The notes under the pieces: model-generated | Seen by the model: only the letters and a program-made list of their open reading frames with translations | Told to the model about the DNA's origin: nothing | Database searches by the model: none | Position numbers and translations under genes: made by a program | In this document: positions 29,001 through 37,752 of the stretch, piece by piece | How positions within the stretch are numbered: position 1 is the stretch's first letter | How the letters are laid out: the number at the start of each line of letters is the position of its first letter | Origin: an uncultured Mesonia sp. | GTDB taxonomy: Bacteria; Bacteroidota; Bacteroidia; Flavobacteriales; Flavobacteriaceae | Assembly: GCA_958296185.1 (NCBI GenBank) | Contig: CATQIB010000005.1 | Coordinates: 38,501-102,500 of the forward strand | Reading direction: 5' to 3' | Length of the DNA stretch: 64,000 nt

Positions 29001-29663
29001 GTTAAAGATGTGCATATGACCGATTTGATTTCGGGTAGAGAAAATTTAGAGGATATTCAATTTATAGCCGCAGTAGGAGGGTTCTCAAATTCGGATGTAC
29101 TGGGTAGTGCAAAAGGATGGGCTGGAGCCTTCTTATACAACGAAAAAGCTAATACTGCTTTGAAAAAGTTTTTTGACAGAGAAGATACTTTGTCTTTAGG
29201 CGTATGTAACGGTTGCCAGTTATTTATAGAATTAGGATTAATTAATCCACATCACGAGCAGAAGCCAAAAATGCTACATAACGACTCGCATAAATTTGAA
29301 TGCAATTTTACTTCGGTAACTATTCAAGAAAACCAATCGGTTATGCTATCGAGTTTAAGCGGTAGTACCTTAGGAATTTGGGCGGCACATGGCGAAGGTA
29401 AATTTAGTTTCCCGTATGCTGAAGACCGCTATAATATAGTAGGAAAATATGCTTATGATGCCTATCCTGCAAATCCTAACGGATCTGATTTTAACTCGGC
29501 TATGTTAACCGATGAAACTGGACGCCATTTGGTAATGATGCCGCACTTAGAGCGCTCAACCTTTAGTTGGAATTGGGCACATTACCCTAAAGACCGCAAA
29601 GACGAAGTAAGTCCGTGGTTAGAAGCTTTTGTAAATGCGCGTAAATGGTTAGAAAAAAAATAA
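26004..29663 (+). CDS. purL: Phosphoribosylformylglycinamidine synthase, single-chain form
   Basis: Catalyses the fourth step of purine synthesis, FGAR to FGAM with glutamine and ATP. The 1219-residue protein combines an N-terminal PurS-like domain, the two halves of the synthetase (KAETHNFPTTVEPFNGAATG, HDHGAGGHLNCLSELIEE, GHDVASGGLLTTLLEM) and a C-terminal glutamine amidotransferase domain with Cys1068 in GVCNGCQ and the closing PHLERSTFSWNWAHYP. This is the large form of Proteobacteria and Bacteroidota rather than the split PurL/Q/S form. It is monocistronic with its own promoter and terminator. Confidence 0.97.
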   Translation: MITFFGQASDKIYAVHTKQNLPPQDLEKLSWLFGEQPMLENKQIEASFIGPRAAMITPWSTNAVEITQNMGITGILRIEEFIAEELASQVDPMLSQKYDTLNQSIFDIDVKPQGIIEIKDIQKFNEEEGLALNAEEVTYLEKLSEKLERPLTDSEVFGFSQVNSEHCRHKIFNGTFIIDGKEKAESLFKLIRKTSEKNPNDIVSAYKDNVAFISGPRVEQFAPKTAHQPDFYTQKEFDSVISLKAETHNFPTTVEPFNGAATGSGGEIRDRLAGGKGSLPLAGTAVYMTSYSRLNDQKSWENEIPQRDWLYQTPKDILIKASNGASDFGNKFGQPLIAGSLLTFEHEENEQTLGYDKVIMLAGGIGYGKKEQALKDTPKNDDKIVILGGENYRIGMGGAAVSSANTGDFSSGIELNAIQRSNPEMQKRAANAIRGMVEADFNPIVSIHDHGAGGHLNCLSELIEETGGKIDLDKLPVGDPTLSAKEIIGNESQERMGLVIGQENIKILEEVALRERSPMYTVGEVTNNHQFTFEGSNSKQKPMDLALADMFGSSPKTVMQDNSIKANYQEVDYQADKVYEYAKQVLQLEAVACKDWLTNKADRCVTGKVAKQQTVGALQLPLNNLGVMALDYKGKHGVATSIGHSPISGLIDPVAGAKNSVAEALTNMVWAPLEKDLKSVSLSANWMWPCNNPGEDARLYEAVEALSEFAIDLGINVPTGKDSLSMKQNYKDKSVLSPGTVIVSAAAHCNAIQQVVEPVLQKNAGSIYYMNMSQDSFKLGGSSFAQILNKVGQNAPSIQDSTQFKNMFNALQDLIRQNLIVAGHDVASGGLLTTLLEMCFADQDLGAQINLSNLKESDLIKTLFNENAGVVFQTKNASAEAILEKHKVEFFKIGEVSTSAELAIKHFDTQLNFDIGTYRDTWYKTSYLLDQEQSGKQKAQERFENYKNQALNFRFPEHFTGKKPHIVNDKPRIKAAIIREKGSNSEREMAQAMHLAGFDVKDVHMTDLISGRENLEDIQFIAAVGGFSNSDVLGSAKGWAGAFLYNEKANTALKKFFDREDTLSLGVCNGCQLFIELGLINPHHEQKPKMLHNDSHKFECNFTSVTIQENQSVMLSSLSGSTLGIWAAHGEGKFSFPYAEDRYNIVGKYAYDAYPANPNGSDFNSAMLTDETGRHLVMMPHLERSTFSWNWAHYPKDRKDEVSPWLEAFVNARKWLEKK

Positions 29664-29687
29664 ATTTATTTCATAATTATTTGTAAT

Positions 29688-29716
29688 AAAACGCAGGGTA
29701 AAAACCCTGCGTTTTT
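29688..29716 (+). terminator. Rho-independent terminator of purL
   Basis: AAAACGCAGGGT (29688-29699) pairs with ACCCTGCGTTTT (29704-29715) around a 4-base loop, 24 bases after the purL stop codon. Confidence 0.93.
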
Positions 29717-29848
29717 GGTATACAATCCACACAATTGTAGAAAAAAACCACAATTCACAAAACCACCATTACCACTAACTTACTGATAAACAATTAAAAA
29801 CAACTACGGCAAGCCTATTGAATATTCTCTTTTCAAAAAAGAAACAAA

Positions 29849-31234
29849 ATGAAAGAGAAAAGAAAACAAGATTCGGCTTATCAATCCAAGCCAAAAGAAT
29901 CCTCACCAAAAAAATCACTTAAAGCGGCAATGGTAATTGGCATTACCTCTTTATTACTTTTGCTTGCATTATTTTCAAACATTTATTTTAACGATTACTT
30001 TGAAGCAATACACCTGAGTCGAATTCAAAATCTATTTGGAAAAAGCATTTGGATAATTGGCTTAGCATTGTTGGGCCTTAACATCAGTTTTTTAATTTAT
30101 TTATTCGTTTTATACCTCAAGTACGAACCTGTGCCGCCTTCTTCTAATCGTGAATTACCAAAATGTACGGTTATTGTGCCTGCTTATAATGAAGGAAGTT
30201 TGGTTTATAAAACGCTACATAGTTTGGTAAATAGTGACTATCCCGCCGAAAAACTTCAAATAATAGCCATAGATGATGGCAGCCAAGACGACACCTACGA
30301 CTGGATGATAAAAGCCAAGCAAGCTTTAGGCGAACGCATTCAGTTATTGAGACAAGGAGTCAACCAAGGAAAACGGCAAGCGCTTTACCGTGGGTTTCAT
30401 TTGGCAACGGGTGAAATATTTATAACAGTAGATAGCGATTCGGTAGTAAAAGAAGATACTTTACGACAAATGGTGAGTCCGTTTATTGATAATCCCACCT
30501 GCGGTGCCGTGGCAGGAAATGTAAAAGTACTCAATAAAGACCAAGCGCTTATACCCAAAATGCTACACGTGAGTTTTGCGTTTAGTTTTGAGTTTGTACG
30601 TTCTGCGCAAAGTGTTTTGGGTAGCGTGCTATGTACACCAGGAGCTTTATCGGCCTACCGTAGAAAAGCAGTTATGAATTGTTTAGATAGCTGGATCAAT
30701 CAAACTTTTATGGGAAAACCCTCTACGATCGGAGAAGATCGAGCTATGACAAATATGATTTTAAAGCAAGGCTATACGGTTAAATTTCAAAAAGATGCTT
30801 GGGTATATACCAATATTCCCGAACGTTATAAAAATTTATATAAAATGTTTATTCGCTGGGAACGTAGTAACGTACGCGAAAACATCGCAATGAGTAAATT
30901 TGCATTCACTCATTTTAGAAATTCCGGGAAATTAGGACCTCGTCTGCTCTTACTCCATCAATGGTTAAAAATAATTATGGCCTACCCATTGATTTTATTA
31001 ATGCTTTTTTTAGTAATTAGTTACCCTTTGGTATTTTTAACCTCAACTCTATTGGGTGTACTTATTTTTTCAAGCATACAAGCTTTGTTTTTTGCTAAAA
31101 AGCATAATTTTAAAGAGTCGGTTTGGGCTTACCCTTATAGTTTATTTTATGCCTTTACATTATTTTGGATTACCCCATATGCCATTGTCACTGCAAGTAA
31201 AAGCGGTTGGTTAACACGAGAACTTAACAAATAA
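29849..31234 (+). CDS. Processive family 2 glycosyltransferase (hyaluronan/poly-GlcNAc synthase-like)
   Basis: Probably polymerises an exported polysaccharide at the inner membrane. The 461-residue protein has two N-terminal membrane helices (about 28-46 and 66-92), a GT-A domain with TVIVPAYNEGSLV, AIDDGSQDDT, the metal-binding VDSDSVVKED and the GEDRAM motif, then RWERSNVRE. The last is close to the Q/RxxRW product-binding motif of processive synthases. Three C-terminal helices follow (about 370-455). It stands alone between purL and the acyl-CoA synthetase. No accessory polysaccharide genes are adjacent, so the product is unknown. Confidence 0.88.
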   Translation: MKEKRKQDSAYQSKPKESSPKKSLKAAMVIGITSLLLLLALFSNIYFNDYFEAIHLSRIQNLFGKSIWIIGLALLGLNISFLIYLFVLYLKYEPVPPSSNRELPKCTVIVPAYNEGSLVYKTLHSLVNSDYPAEKLQIIAIDDGSQDDTYDWMIKAKQALGERIQLLRQGVNQGKRQALYRGFHLATGEIFITVDSDSVVKEDTLRQMVSPFIDNPTCGAVAGNVKVLNKDQALIPKMLHVSFAFSFEFVRSAQSVLGSVLCTPGALSAYRRKAVMNCLDSWINQTFMGKPSTIGEDRAMTNMILKQGYTVKFQKDAWVYTNIPERYKNLYKMFIRWERSNVRENIAMSKFAFTHFRNSGKLGPRLLLLHQWLKIIMAYPLILLMLFLVISYPLVFLTSTLLGVLIFSSIQALFFAKKHNFKESVWAYPYSLFYAFTLFWITPYAIVTASKSGWLTRELNK

Positions 31235-31248
31235 ATGAAAATTATTAA

Positions 31249-31280
31249 ACCCTGGTTAAAAAAATAACCAGGGTATTTTA
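31249..31280 (+). terminator. Rho-independent terminator of glycosyltransferase gene
   Basis: ACCCTGGTTA (31249-31258) pairs with TAACCAGGGT (31265-31274) around a 6-base A-rich loop, followed by ATTTTA. Confidence 0.85.
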
Positions 31281-31431
31281 AGAAATGTCCATTTTAAATA
31301 TTGTTTTTATCATCTGATTATTATCATAAAATCTGGCCGATTTTATAAAAACATAATTTTTTTTAGACACAGAAAATAAAATTACCGAGTTAATTTACTA
31401 TTTTGCAATAGACAATTTTATCTTATAGACT

Positions 31432-33207
31432 ATGACATCGGTAAAAAGACTTTTTGATTTTCCTGCTTACCAACTGGAAAAATACAACTTGAAAGCAGCG
31501 TTAATCACCAAGAAAAATGGAAAATGGATTGAAACTTCTACTAAAGAATACTTAGACAAGGCAAATCAAATCAGTAGGGCCTTGCTCAAAATGGGTGTAA
31601 AGCCAAACGATAAAATTGCTATTATCTCTACCAATAATCGTACAGAATGGAATATTGTAGATATTGGTGTTTTACAAATAGGAGCGCAAGATGTGCCCAT
31701 TTACCCAACCATCTCTGAAGAGGAATATGCGTATGTTCTTAATCATAGTGAAAGCATATATTGTTTTGCATCAGATAAAGAAGTACTTGATAAAATTGAA
31801 AAGATTCGAGACAAAGTACCACATTTAAAAGCTGTTTATACCTTTGACGAAATTGCGGGCGCCCAGAATTGGCAAGAGGTCTTAGATTTAGGTTCAGATG
31901 AAAGCAATCAGCAGCAAGTAGAAGAAATAAAGCAGAAGATAGATGAAAATGATTTAGCTACCATTATTTATACTTCAGGTACAACGGGAAAACCTAAAGG
32001 GGTTATGCTTTCGCATAAAAACATTGTAAGCAATGCTCTAAATAGTTCTACGAGACTTCCTATGGATGAGGGAATTCAAAAAGCAATTAGTTTTTTACCC
32101 GTATGTCATATTTATGAGCGTATGCTTTTATATATGTATCAATACAATGGGGTAAGTATATATTATGCCGAGTCTATTGATAAAATTAGTGACAACTTAA
32201 AAGAAGTACAGCCTCATGTAATGTCGGCGGTACCGCGTTTGCTTGAAAAAGTATATGACAAAATCATTGCCAAGGGGTCTGAACTTAGTGGGATTAAAAA
32301 GAAACTATTTTATTGGGCCGTAGATTTAGGTTTAGCTTTTGAACCCTATGAAGAAAATGGCTGGTGGTATGAATTTAGACTCAACATTGCACGTAAATTA
32401 ATTTTTAGTAAATGGCAAGAAGCTCTAGGTGGTCAACTAAAAGTTATTGCTTCTGGAAGTGCAGCCCTTCAACCACGACTAGCACGTGTATTTAATGCTG
32501 CAAATATTAAAGTGATGGAAGGCTATGGCTTAACTGAAACTTCACCGGTAATTGCGGTGAATGATACCCGTGACCGCGGATTTAAAATTGGTACAGTAGG
32601 AAAACCAATTCCAGAAACAGAAGTAAAAATTGCCGAAGATGGCGAAATTCTTATCAAAGGGCCGCAGGTAATGCTTGGATATTATAAAGATACCGAAAAA
32701 ACTAAAGAAGTTATGCAAGGTGAATATTTTTGTACGGGAGATATAGGAGAAATTGATGCAGAAGGCTTTTTAAAGATTACAGATCGTAAAAAAGAGATGT
32801 TTAAAACTTCGGGTGGGAAATATGTGGCTCCCCAAATCATTGAAAACACCATGAAACAATCTCGATTCATAGAGCAAATCATGGTAATTGGTGACGGCGA
32901 AAAAATGCCCGCGGCTTTAATACAACCAAATTTTGAATTTATAACTGATTGGGCTAAAAGAAAATCTATTGATTTAGGTAATGATCAAGCATCTATTGCG
33001 CAATCTACAATGGTACAAGAACGCATACAACAAGAAATTGATTTCTATAATAAGAAATTTGGAAAATGGGAACAGATAAAAGCGTTTCGCCTTACACCAG
33101 ATACATGGACGGTTGAAGACGGTCACCTTACTCCTACCATGAAAATGAAACGAAAACAAATCAAGGAAAAGTATCAAAACTTATACAACCAAATCTATCA
33201 GTTTTAA
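31432..33207 (+). CDS. Long-chain fatty acid--CoA ligase (AMP-forming)
   Basis: Activates fatty acids with ATP and CoA for degradation or lipid synthesis. The 591-residue protein has the adenylate-forming signature YTSGTTGKPKGVMLSH (about 180-195), GYGLTETSP, YFCTGDIGEIDAEGFLKITD and DRKKEMFKTSGGKYV. A C-terminal PTMKMKRK lysine region closes the protein. The length and motifs match the FadD/FAA1-type long-chain group. It precedes the marR-fadNAE operon by 388 bases and probably feeds it, but it has its own transcript. Confidence 0.92.
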   Translation: MTSVKRLFDFPAYQLEKYNLKAALITKKNGKWIETSTKEYLDKANQISRALLKMGVKPNDKIAIISTNNRTEWNIVDIGVLQIGAQDVPIYPTISEEEYAYVLNHSESIYCFASDKEVLDKIEKIRDKVPHLKAVYTFDEIAGAQNWQEVLDLGSDESNQQQVEEIKQKIDENDLATIIYTSGTTGKPKGVMLSHKNIVSNALNSSTRLPMDEGIQKAISFLPVCHIYERMLLYMYQYNGVSIYYAESIDKISDNLKEVQPHVMSAVPRLLEKVYDKIIAKGSELSGIKKKLFYWAVDLGLAFEPYEENGWWYEFRLNIARKLIFSKWQEALGGQLKVIASGSAALQPRLARVFNAANIKVMEGYGLTETSPVIAVNDTRDRGFKIGTVGKPIPETEVKIAEDGEILIKGPQVMLGYYKDTEKTKEVMQGEYFCTGDIGEIDAEGFLKITDRKKEMFKTSGGKYVAPQIIENTMKQSRFIEQIMVIGDGEKMPAALIQPNFEFITDWAKRKSIDLGNDQASIAQSTMVQERIQQEIDFYNKKFGKWEQIKAFRLTPDTWTVEDGHLTPTMKMKRKQIKEKYQNLYNQIYQF

Positions 33208-33542
33208 GATTGTTAATTGAAACTGCTATAGCGATTAAAAAATAAAAATTCAGCAAAAACAGCATTATAAACCCGTTTAATTAAACGGGTTTAAATTTTA
33301 CTAAAAATGCTGTTACCCCTAAATTTGTAGAAAAATAAAAGCTAAAAAATTACTTATTTTTACATTCCTTTCCATTATCATTCACCCATCATCTGGCCCG
33401 CTAACCTATAATCGCTCTTTAACATAGGGAAATCTCTATTTATTCCTTTTCAATCCTCGAACTAATAAAATTGTTTTACCTCTGTTTTAAATGAAATTAA
33501 TTTCCTAAATTTCTCAGACCAAGAGCCTAATAATTTATCCAT
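33208..33542. other. Gene-free interval between acyl-CoA ligase gene and marR operon
   Basis: The interval contains the palindrome at 33268-33293 and a TAAATTTG element at 33320-33327 that no annotated gene explains. I find no ORF longer than a few codons on the plus strand after that element and no tRNA-like fold. It may be a long marR leader or a small RNA locus, or simply spacer. Confidence 0.4.
33268..33293. terminator. Perfect 26-base palindrome, probable bidirectional terminator
   Basis: TAAACCCGTTTAA reads the same on both strands across its centre at 33280/33281. As RNA it would form an 11-base stem with a TTAA loop. It lies 60 bases after the acyl-CoA ligase stop. The following sequence is only moderately T-rich, so protein binding is an alternative. 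Confidence 0.6.
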
Positions 33543-33562
33543 ATACTATGCGTGCATAATAT
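33543..33562. promoter_or_regulatory. Candidate MarR operator
   Basis: ATACTATGC and GCATAATAT form an inverted repeat with one mismatch and a 2-base spacer. It covers the expected -33 region, 8 bases upstream of the TATCTTTG -7 element of the marR gene. Autoregulation by the MarR protein is inferred. Confidence 0.5.
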
Positions 33563-33570
33563 TTTTTTAT

Positions 33571-33578
33571 TATCTTTG
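33571..33578 (+). promoter_or_regulatory. Promoter -7 element of marR-fadNAE operon
   Basis: TATCTTTG fits TAnnTTTG and lies 17 bases upstream of the marR ATG at 33596. Confidence 0.65.
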
Positions 33579-33595
33579 AGAGAACCAATTACCCT

Positions 33596-34048
33596 ATGAA
33601 AGAAAAAACAATCGATTACCTCTTAAGAGCCACTTGGATTGCGGTAGCCAAGATGTACAATGAAGAAGCTAGTAAAAAAGGAAGCACCATGGCGACTGGA
33701 TTTGCCCTATTAAATATTGATCCTGAGGAAGGGACACCTTCTACCTCTTTAGGTCCCAAAATGGGCATGGAGGCAACGAGTCTTTCCCGTACTTTAAGAA
33801 GTATGGAAGATAAAGGATTAATAGTCCGCGAAAAAAATCCAGAGGATGGTAGAAGTGTCCTTATTCAATTAACCGATTTTGGTAAAGAAATGCGCACCTT
33901 TTCAAAGCAGGTGGTGCTTAAGTTTGATGAGGCAGTACATCGCGAAATAAATCAAGAAGATTTGGACACTTTTAGCAGAGTTGCCCAAACAATTATGGAC
34001 TTGATCAACAATAAAAAAATTTATAAAAAACAAATTCCTTCAAAATGA
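33596..34048 (+). CDS. MarR-family transcriptional regulator
   Basis: A 150-residue winged-helix dimeric regulator. The DNA-binding part runs from about 50 to 105: MGMEATSLSRTLRSMEDKGLIVREKNPEDGRS, the recognition helix and wing typical of MarR. It is the first gene of the fatty-acid degradation operon and its stop overlaps the fadN start (ATGA). Control of the operon in response to fatty acids or acyl-CoA is likely. A candidate operator covers its promoter. Confidence 0.92.
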   Translation: MKEKTIDYLLRATWIAVAKMYNEEASKKGSTMATGFALLNIDPEEGTPSTSLGPKMGMEATSLSRTLRSMEDKGLIVREKNPEDGRSVLIQLTDFGKEMRTFSKQVVLKFDEAVHREINQEDLDTFSRVAQTIMDLINNKKIYKKQIPSK

Positions 34049-36456
34049 TGATGAAAAGAACAATTAAAAAAGTTGCAGTTATAGGTTCTGGGATTATGGG
34101 AAGCGCTATTGCTTGCCATTTTGCCAATATAGGAGTGGAAGTTATACTGCTCGATATTGTACCTCGAGAGCTAAACGAACATGAAAAGAAGAAAGGCTTA
34201 AGTTTAGAAAATAAAACGGTTAGAAATCGTATTGTAAATGAAGCCCTAAAAAACGCATTAAAATCCAAGCCCTCCCCCATTTATCATCAAGAATTCGCTA
34301 AAAGAATACAAACGGGAAATTTAGAGGACGATATAGAGCTTATAAATCAAGTTGATTGGATTATAGAAGTTGTTGTAGAACGACTAGACATAAAAAAACA
34401 AGTTTTTGATAATATAGAAAAACACAGAAAACCTGGCACTTTAATTACTTCAAATACTTCTGGAATCCCTATAAAATTTATGAATGAAGGCAGAAGTGAA
34501 GATTTTCAACAACATTTTTGTGGTACTCACTTTTTTAATCCACCACGATATTTACGTCTCTTCGAAATCATTCCAGGGCCAAATACGAAGCCAGAAGTAA
34601 TTGCTTTTTTAAACGAATATGGCAAAAAATTCCTCGGCAAAAAATCGGTTATAGCCAAAGATACACCGGCATTTATAGGTAACCGTATTGGCATTTTTAG
34701 CATTATGAGCCTGTTTCATATCGTGAAAGAAATGGATATGACTATTGAAGAGGTTGATAAACTAACTGGACCGGTTATCGGTAGGCAAAAATCGGCTACT
34801 TTTAGAACAGTAGACGTGGTAGGGCTAGATACTTTGGTTCACGTAGCCAATGGTCTTTATGAAAACGTACCCCACGATGAACAACACGATCTCTTTAAAC
34901 TTCCTGACTTTATAAAAACCATGATGGAAAACAAATGGCTAGGTAGTAAAACTGGCCAGGGGTTCTATAAAAAAGAAAAAAAGAAAGATGGCTCTAGTGA
35001 AATCAAATCACTTGACCTTAATACACTCGAATACCGAGATCGCAAACGTGCCTCTTTTGCTACTTTAGAGCTTACAAAAACAATTGATCGCGTTGCCGAT
35101 CGTTTTGAAGTTCTGATAAAAGGAAAAGACAAGGCTGGAGAATTTTACCGTAAAAATTTTGCGGCTCTTTTTGCTTATGTATCTAACCGCATTCCCGAGA
35201 TTACCGATGAGCTTTATAAAATTGATGATGCGATGCAAGCCGGGTTTGGTTGGGAACACGGGCCATTTCAAATCTGGGACGCCATTGGTGTTGAAAAAGG
35301 AATAAAAATGATGGCTGAACAAGGCATACAACCTGCAAATTGGGTAAATGAAATGCTTGAAGCTGGATACGATTCATTTTATACGGTAAAAGACGGTAAT
35401 ACCTACTTCTACGATATTCCTAATAAAAAAATGCAGCAAGTACCTGGTCAAGATGCGTTTATTATTTTAGACAATATAAGAGATGCCAAAGCTGTATTTA
35501 AAAATAGCGGAGTAATCGTTGAGGATTTAGGCGATGGTATTTTAAATGTAGAGTTTAGAAGTAAAATGAATTCTATTGGAGGTGATGTTCTTGACGGATT
35601 AAATAAAGCGATTGATCTAGCTGAGAAAGAATACCAAGGGCTTGTTGTGGCTAATAACGGACAAAATTTCTCTGTAGGTGCTAATATCGGAATGATTTTC
35701 ATGATGGCGGTAGAGCAAGAATATGACGAGCTAAATATGGCCATCAAGTATTTTCAGGATACTATGATGCGAATGCGTTATTCTTCTATCCCCACCGTCG
35801 CAGCTCCACATAATATGACGTTGGGTGGCGGTTGTGAACTTTCGCTTCACGCCGACAAAGTAGTAGCTCACGCAGAAACCTATATTGGTTTAGTTGAGTT
35901 TGGAGTTGGTGTAATTCCCGGTGGTGGCGGTTCAAAAGAAATGACGCTGAGAGCTGCAGATACCTATCAAAAAGACGATGTAGAATTAAATCGTCTGCGA
36001 GAACACTTTTTAACCATTGGTATGGCAAAGGTTTCTACATCTGCCTATGAAGCATACGATTTAAACATATTGCAACCCGGTAAAGACATTGTGGTGGTGA
36101 ATAAAGACCGACAATTGGCTATTGCTAAAAAACAAGCCTTGTTAATGGCAGAAAATGCTTATACACAACCTATAAAACGTCAAGATATTAAAGTTTTAGG
36201 TAAACAGGCCTTAGGAGCCTTTTATGTTGGAACAGATCAAATGCTTGCTGGAAATTATATCAGTGAACACGATAAAAAAATTGCTAACAAACTGGCTTAT
36301 GTAATGGCTGGTGGTGATTTATCGGCTGCTACAAAAGTTAGCGAGCAATATTTGTTAGACCTAGAGCGTGAAGCATTCTTATCGCTTACAGGAGAAAGAA
36401 AGACGCTTGAGCGATTACAACACATGCTTAAAAAAGGAAAACCACTTAGAAACTAA
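34045..36456 (+). CDS. fadN: 3-hydroxyacyl-CoA dehydrogenase/enoyl-CoA hydratase fusion, FadN type
   Basis: Catalyses hydration and NAD-dependent oxidation in beta-oxidation. The 803-residue protein has the dehydrogenase first: NAD motif VAVIGSGIMGSAIACHF (residues 9-25), GTHFFNPPRYLRLFEI and a duplicated C-terminal helical domain. The crotonase domain comes last, with NFSVGANIGM and LGGGCELSLHAD, followed by VGVIPGGGGSKE. This order is opposite to E. coli FadB and equals Bacillus FadN. Three consecutive ATG codons (34045, 34048, 34051) could serve as start. It overlaps marR and precedes fadA by 79 bases. Confidence 0.92.
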   Translation: MMMKRTIKKVAVIGSGIMGSAIACHFANIGVEVILLDIVPRELNEHEKKKGLSLENKTVRNRIVNEALKNALKSKPSPIYHQEFAKRIQTGNLEDDIELINQVDWIIEVVVERLDIKKQVFDNIEKHRKPGTLITSNTSGIPIKFMNEGRSEDFQQHFCGTHFFNPPRYLRLFEIIPGPNTKPEVIAFLNEYGKKFLGKKSVIAKDTPAFIGNRIGIFSIMSLFHIVKEMDMTIEEVDKLTGPVIGRQKSATFRTVDVVGLDTLVHVANGLYENVPHDEQHDLFKLPDFIKTMMENKWLGSKTGQGFYKKEKKKDGSSEIKSLDLNTLEYRDRKRASFATLELTKTIDRVADRFEVLIKGKDKAGEFYRKNFAALFAYVSNRIPEITDELYKIDDAMQAGFGWEHGPFQIWDAIGVEKGIKMMAEQGIQPANWVNEMLEAGYDSFYTVKDGNTYFYDIPNKKMQQVPGQDAFIILDNIRDAKAVFKNSGVIVEDLGDGILNVEFRSKMNSIGGDVLDGLNKAIDLAEKEYQGLVVANNGQNFSVGANIGMIFMMAVEQEYDELNMAIKYFQDTMMRMRYSSIPTVAAPHNMTLGGGCELSLHADKVVAHAETYIGLVEFGVGVIPGGGGSKEMTLRAADTYQKDDVELNRLREHFLTIGMAKVSTSAYEAYDLNILQPGKDIVVVNKDRQLAIAKKQALLMAENAYTQPIKRQDIKVLGKQALGAFYVGTDQMLAGNYISEHDKKIANKLAYVMAGGDLSAATKVSEQYLLDLEREAFLSLTGERKTLERLQHMLKKGKPLRN

Positions 36457-36535
36457 TTATAGGATACCCTATAAATTCTATTGTAGGAACTTTAAAAAAG
36501 CGTAGCAAAAATCAATCGATTAAAAATAGAAAGAA

Positions 36536-37726
36536 ATGAACAAAACAGCATACATAGTAAAAGCGTATAGAACAGCAGTAGGAAAATCTTCTCGAGGTGT
36601 TTTTCGGTTCAAAAGACCCGATGAATTGGCGGCCGAAACCATCGATTATATGATGAAACAAATTCCAAGCCTAGATAAAAAAAGAATAGATGATGTCATC
36701 GTAGGAAACGCCATGCCCGAAGCCGAACAAGGGCTAAATATGGGTAGATTGGTTTCTTTGATGGGTCTTAAAATTGAAGATGTGGCAGGCGTAACGGTTA
36801 ATCGTTATTGCGCATCAGGATTGGAAACGATTGCTATGGCTACCGCAAAAATTCAAAGTGGTCATGCCGATTGTATAATCGCCGGGGGAGTAGAGAGCAT
36901 GAGCTATATACCCATGGGAGGATATAAACCTGTACCCGATTATCAAGTGGCAAAAGAAGGAAATGAAGACTATTATTGGGGAATGGGCCTAACCGCAGAA
37001 GCCGTGGCTAATCAATATAAAGTCTCGCGTGAAGATCAAGATGAGTTTGCCTTTAATTCACACCAAAAAGCATTAAAAGCACAAGCAGAAGATAGGTTTC
37101 AAGAACAAATTGTGCCTATACGAATCGATGAAACCTATGTTGAAGAGGGCAAAAAGAAAACAAAAACGTATACCGTAAATAAAGATGAAGGTCCGCGTGC
37201 AGATACTTCTAAAGAAGCTTTGGCTAGATTGCGTCCTGTTTTTGCTCAAGGCGGAAGCGTTACTGCTGGAAATTCCTCACAAACTAGTGATGGAGCGGCC
37301 TTTACTATAGTAATGAGCGAGGCAATGGTCAAAGAGCTTAATCTTGAACCAATAGCACGTTTAGTAAGCTACACTGCCGTTGGTGTAGAACCAAGAATTA
37401 TGGGAATAGGTCCCGTTAAGGCTATCCCTAAAGCTTTAAGGCAAGCAGGATTAAACCTTCAAGACATGGAGCTTATTGAGTTAAACGAAGCTTTTGCCTC
37501 ACAGTCTTTAGCGGTTAGCCGGGAATTAGATTTAAATACAGAAATTTTAAACGTGAATGGTGGCGCAATAGCTCTAGGGCACCCATTGGGCTGTACTGGA
37601 GCAAAGCTAAGTGTACAACTATTTGACGAAATGCGTAAAAGAAACCTTCAAAACAAATATGGTATGGTGACCATGTGCGTAGGAACAGGGCAAGGAGCAG
37701 CTGGCGTATACGAATTTATAAATTAA
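36536..37726 (+). CDS. fadA: Acetyl-CoA acyltransferase (3-ketoacyl-CoA thiolase)
   Basis: Thiolytic cleavage of 3-ketoacyl-CoA in the last step of beta-oxidation. The 396-residue thiolase has the acylated cysteine Cys92 in [12 protein letters not shown], the histidine in [14 protein letters not shown] and the second cysteine in [14 protein letters not shown]. It lies between fadN and fadE. The 79-base gap upstream contains a small inverted repeat (TTATAGG/CCTATAA, 36457-36474) that could trim or attenuate the message. Confidence 0.95.
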   Translation: MNKTAYIVKAYRTAVGKSSRGVFRFKRPDELAAETIDYMMKQIPSLDKKRIDDVIVGNAMPEAEQGLNMGRLVSLMGLKIEDVAGVTVNRYCASGLETIAMATAKIQSGHADCIIAGGVESMSYIPMGGYKPVPDYQVAKEGNEDYYWGMGLTAEAVANQYKVSREDQDEFAFNSHQKALKAQAEDRFQEQIVPIRIDETYVEEGKKKTKTYTVNKDEGPRADTSKEALARLRPVFAQGGSVTAGNSSQTSDGAAFTIVMSEAMVKELNLEPIARLVSYTAVGVEPRIMGIGPVKAIPKALRQAGLNLQDMELIELNEAFASQSLAVSRELDLNTEILNVNGGAIALGHPLGCTGAKLSVQLFDEMRKRNLQNKYGMVTMCVGTGQGAAGVYEFIN

Positions 37727-37752
37727 ACCAACACACAATAAACAGAAAAACC

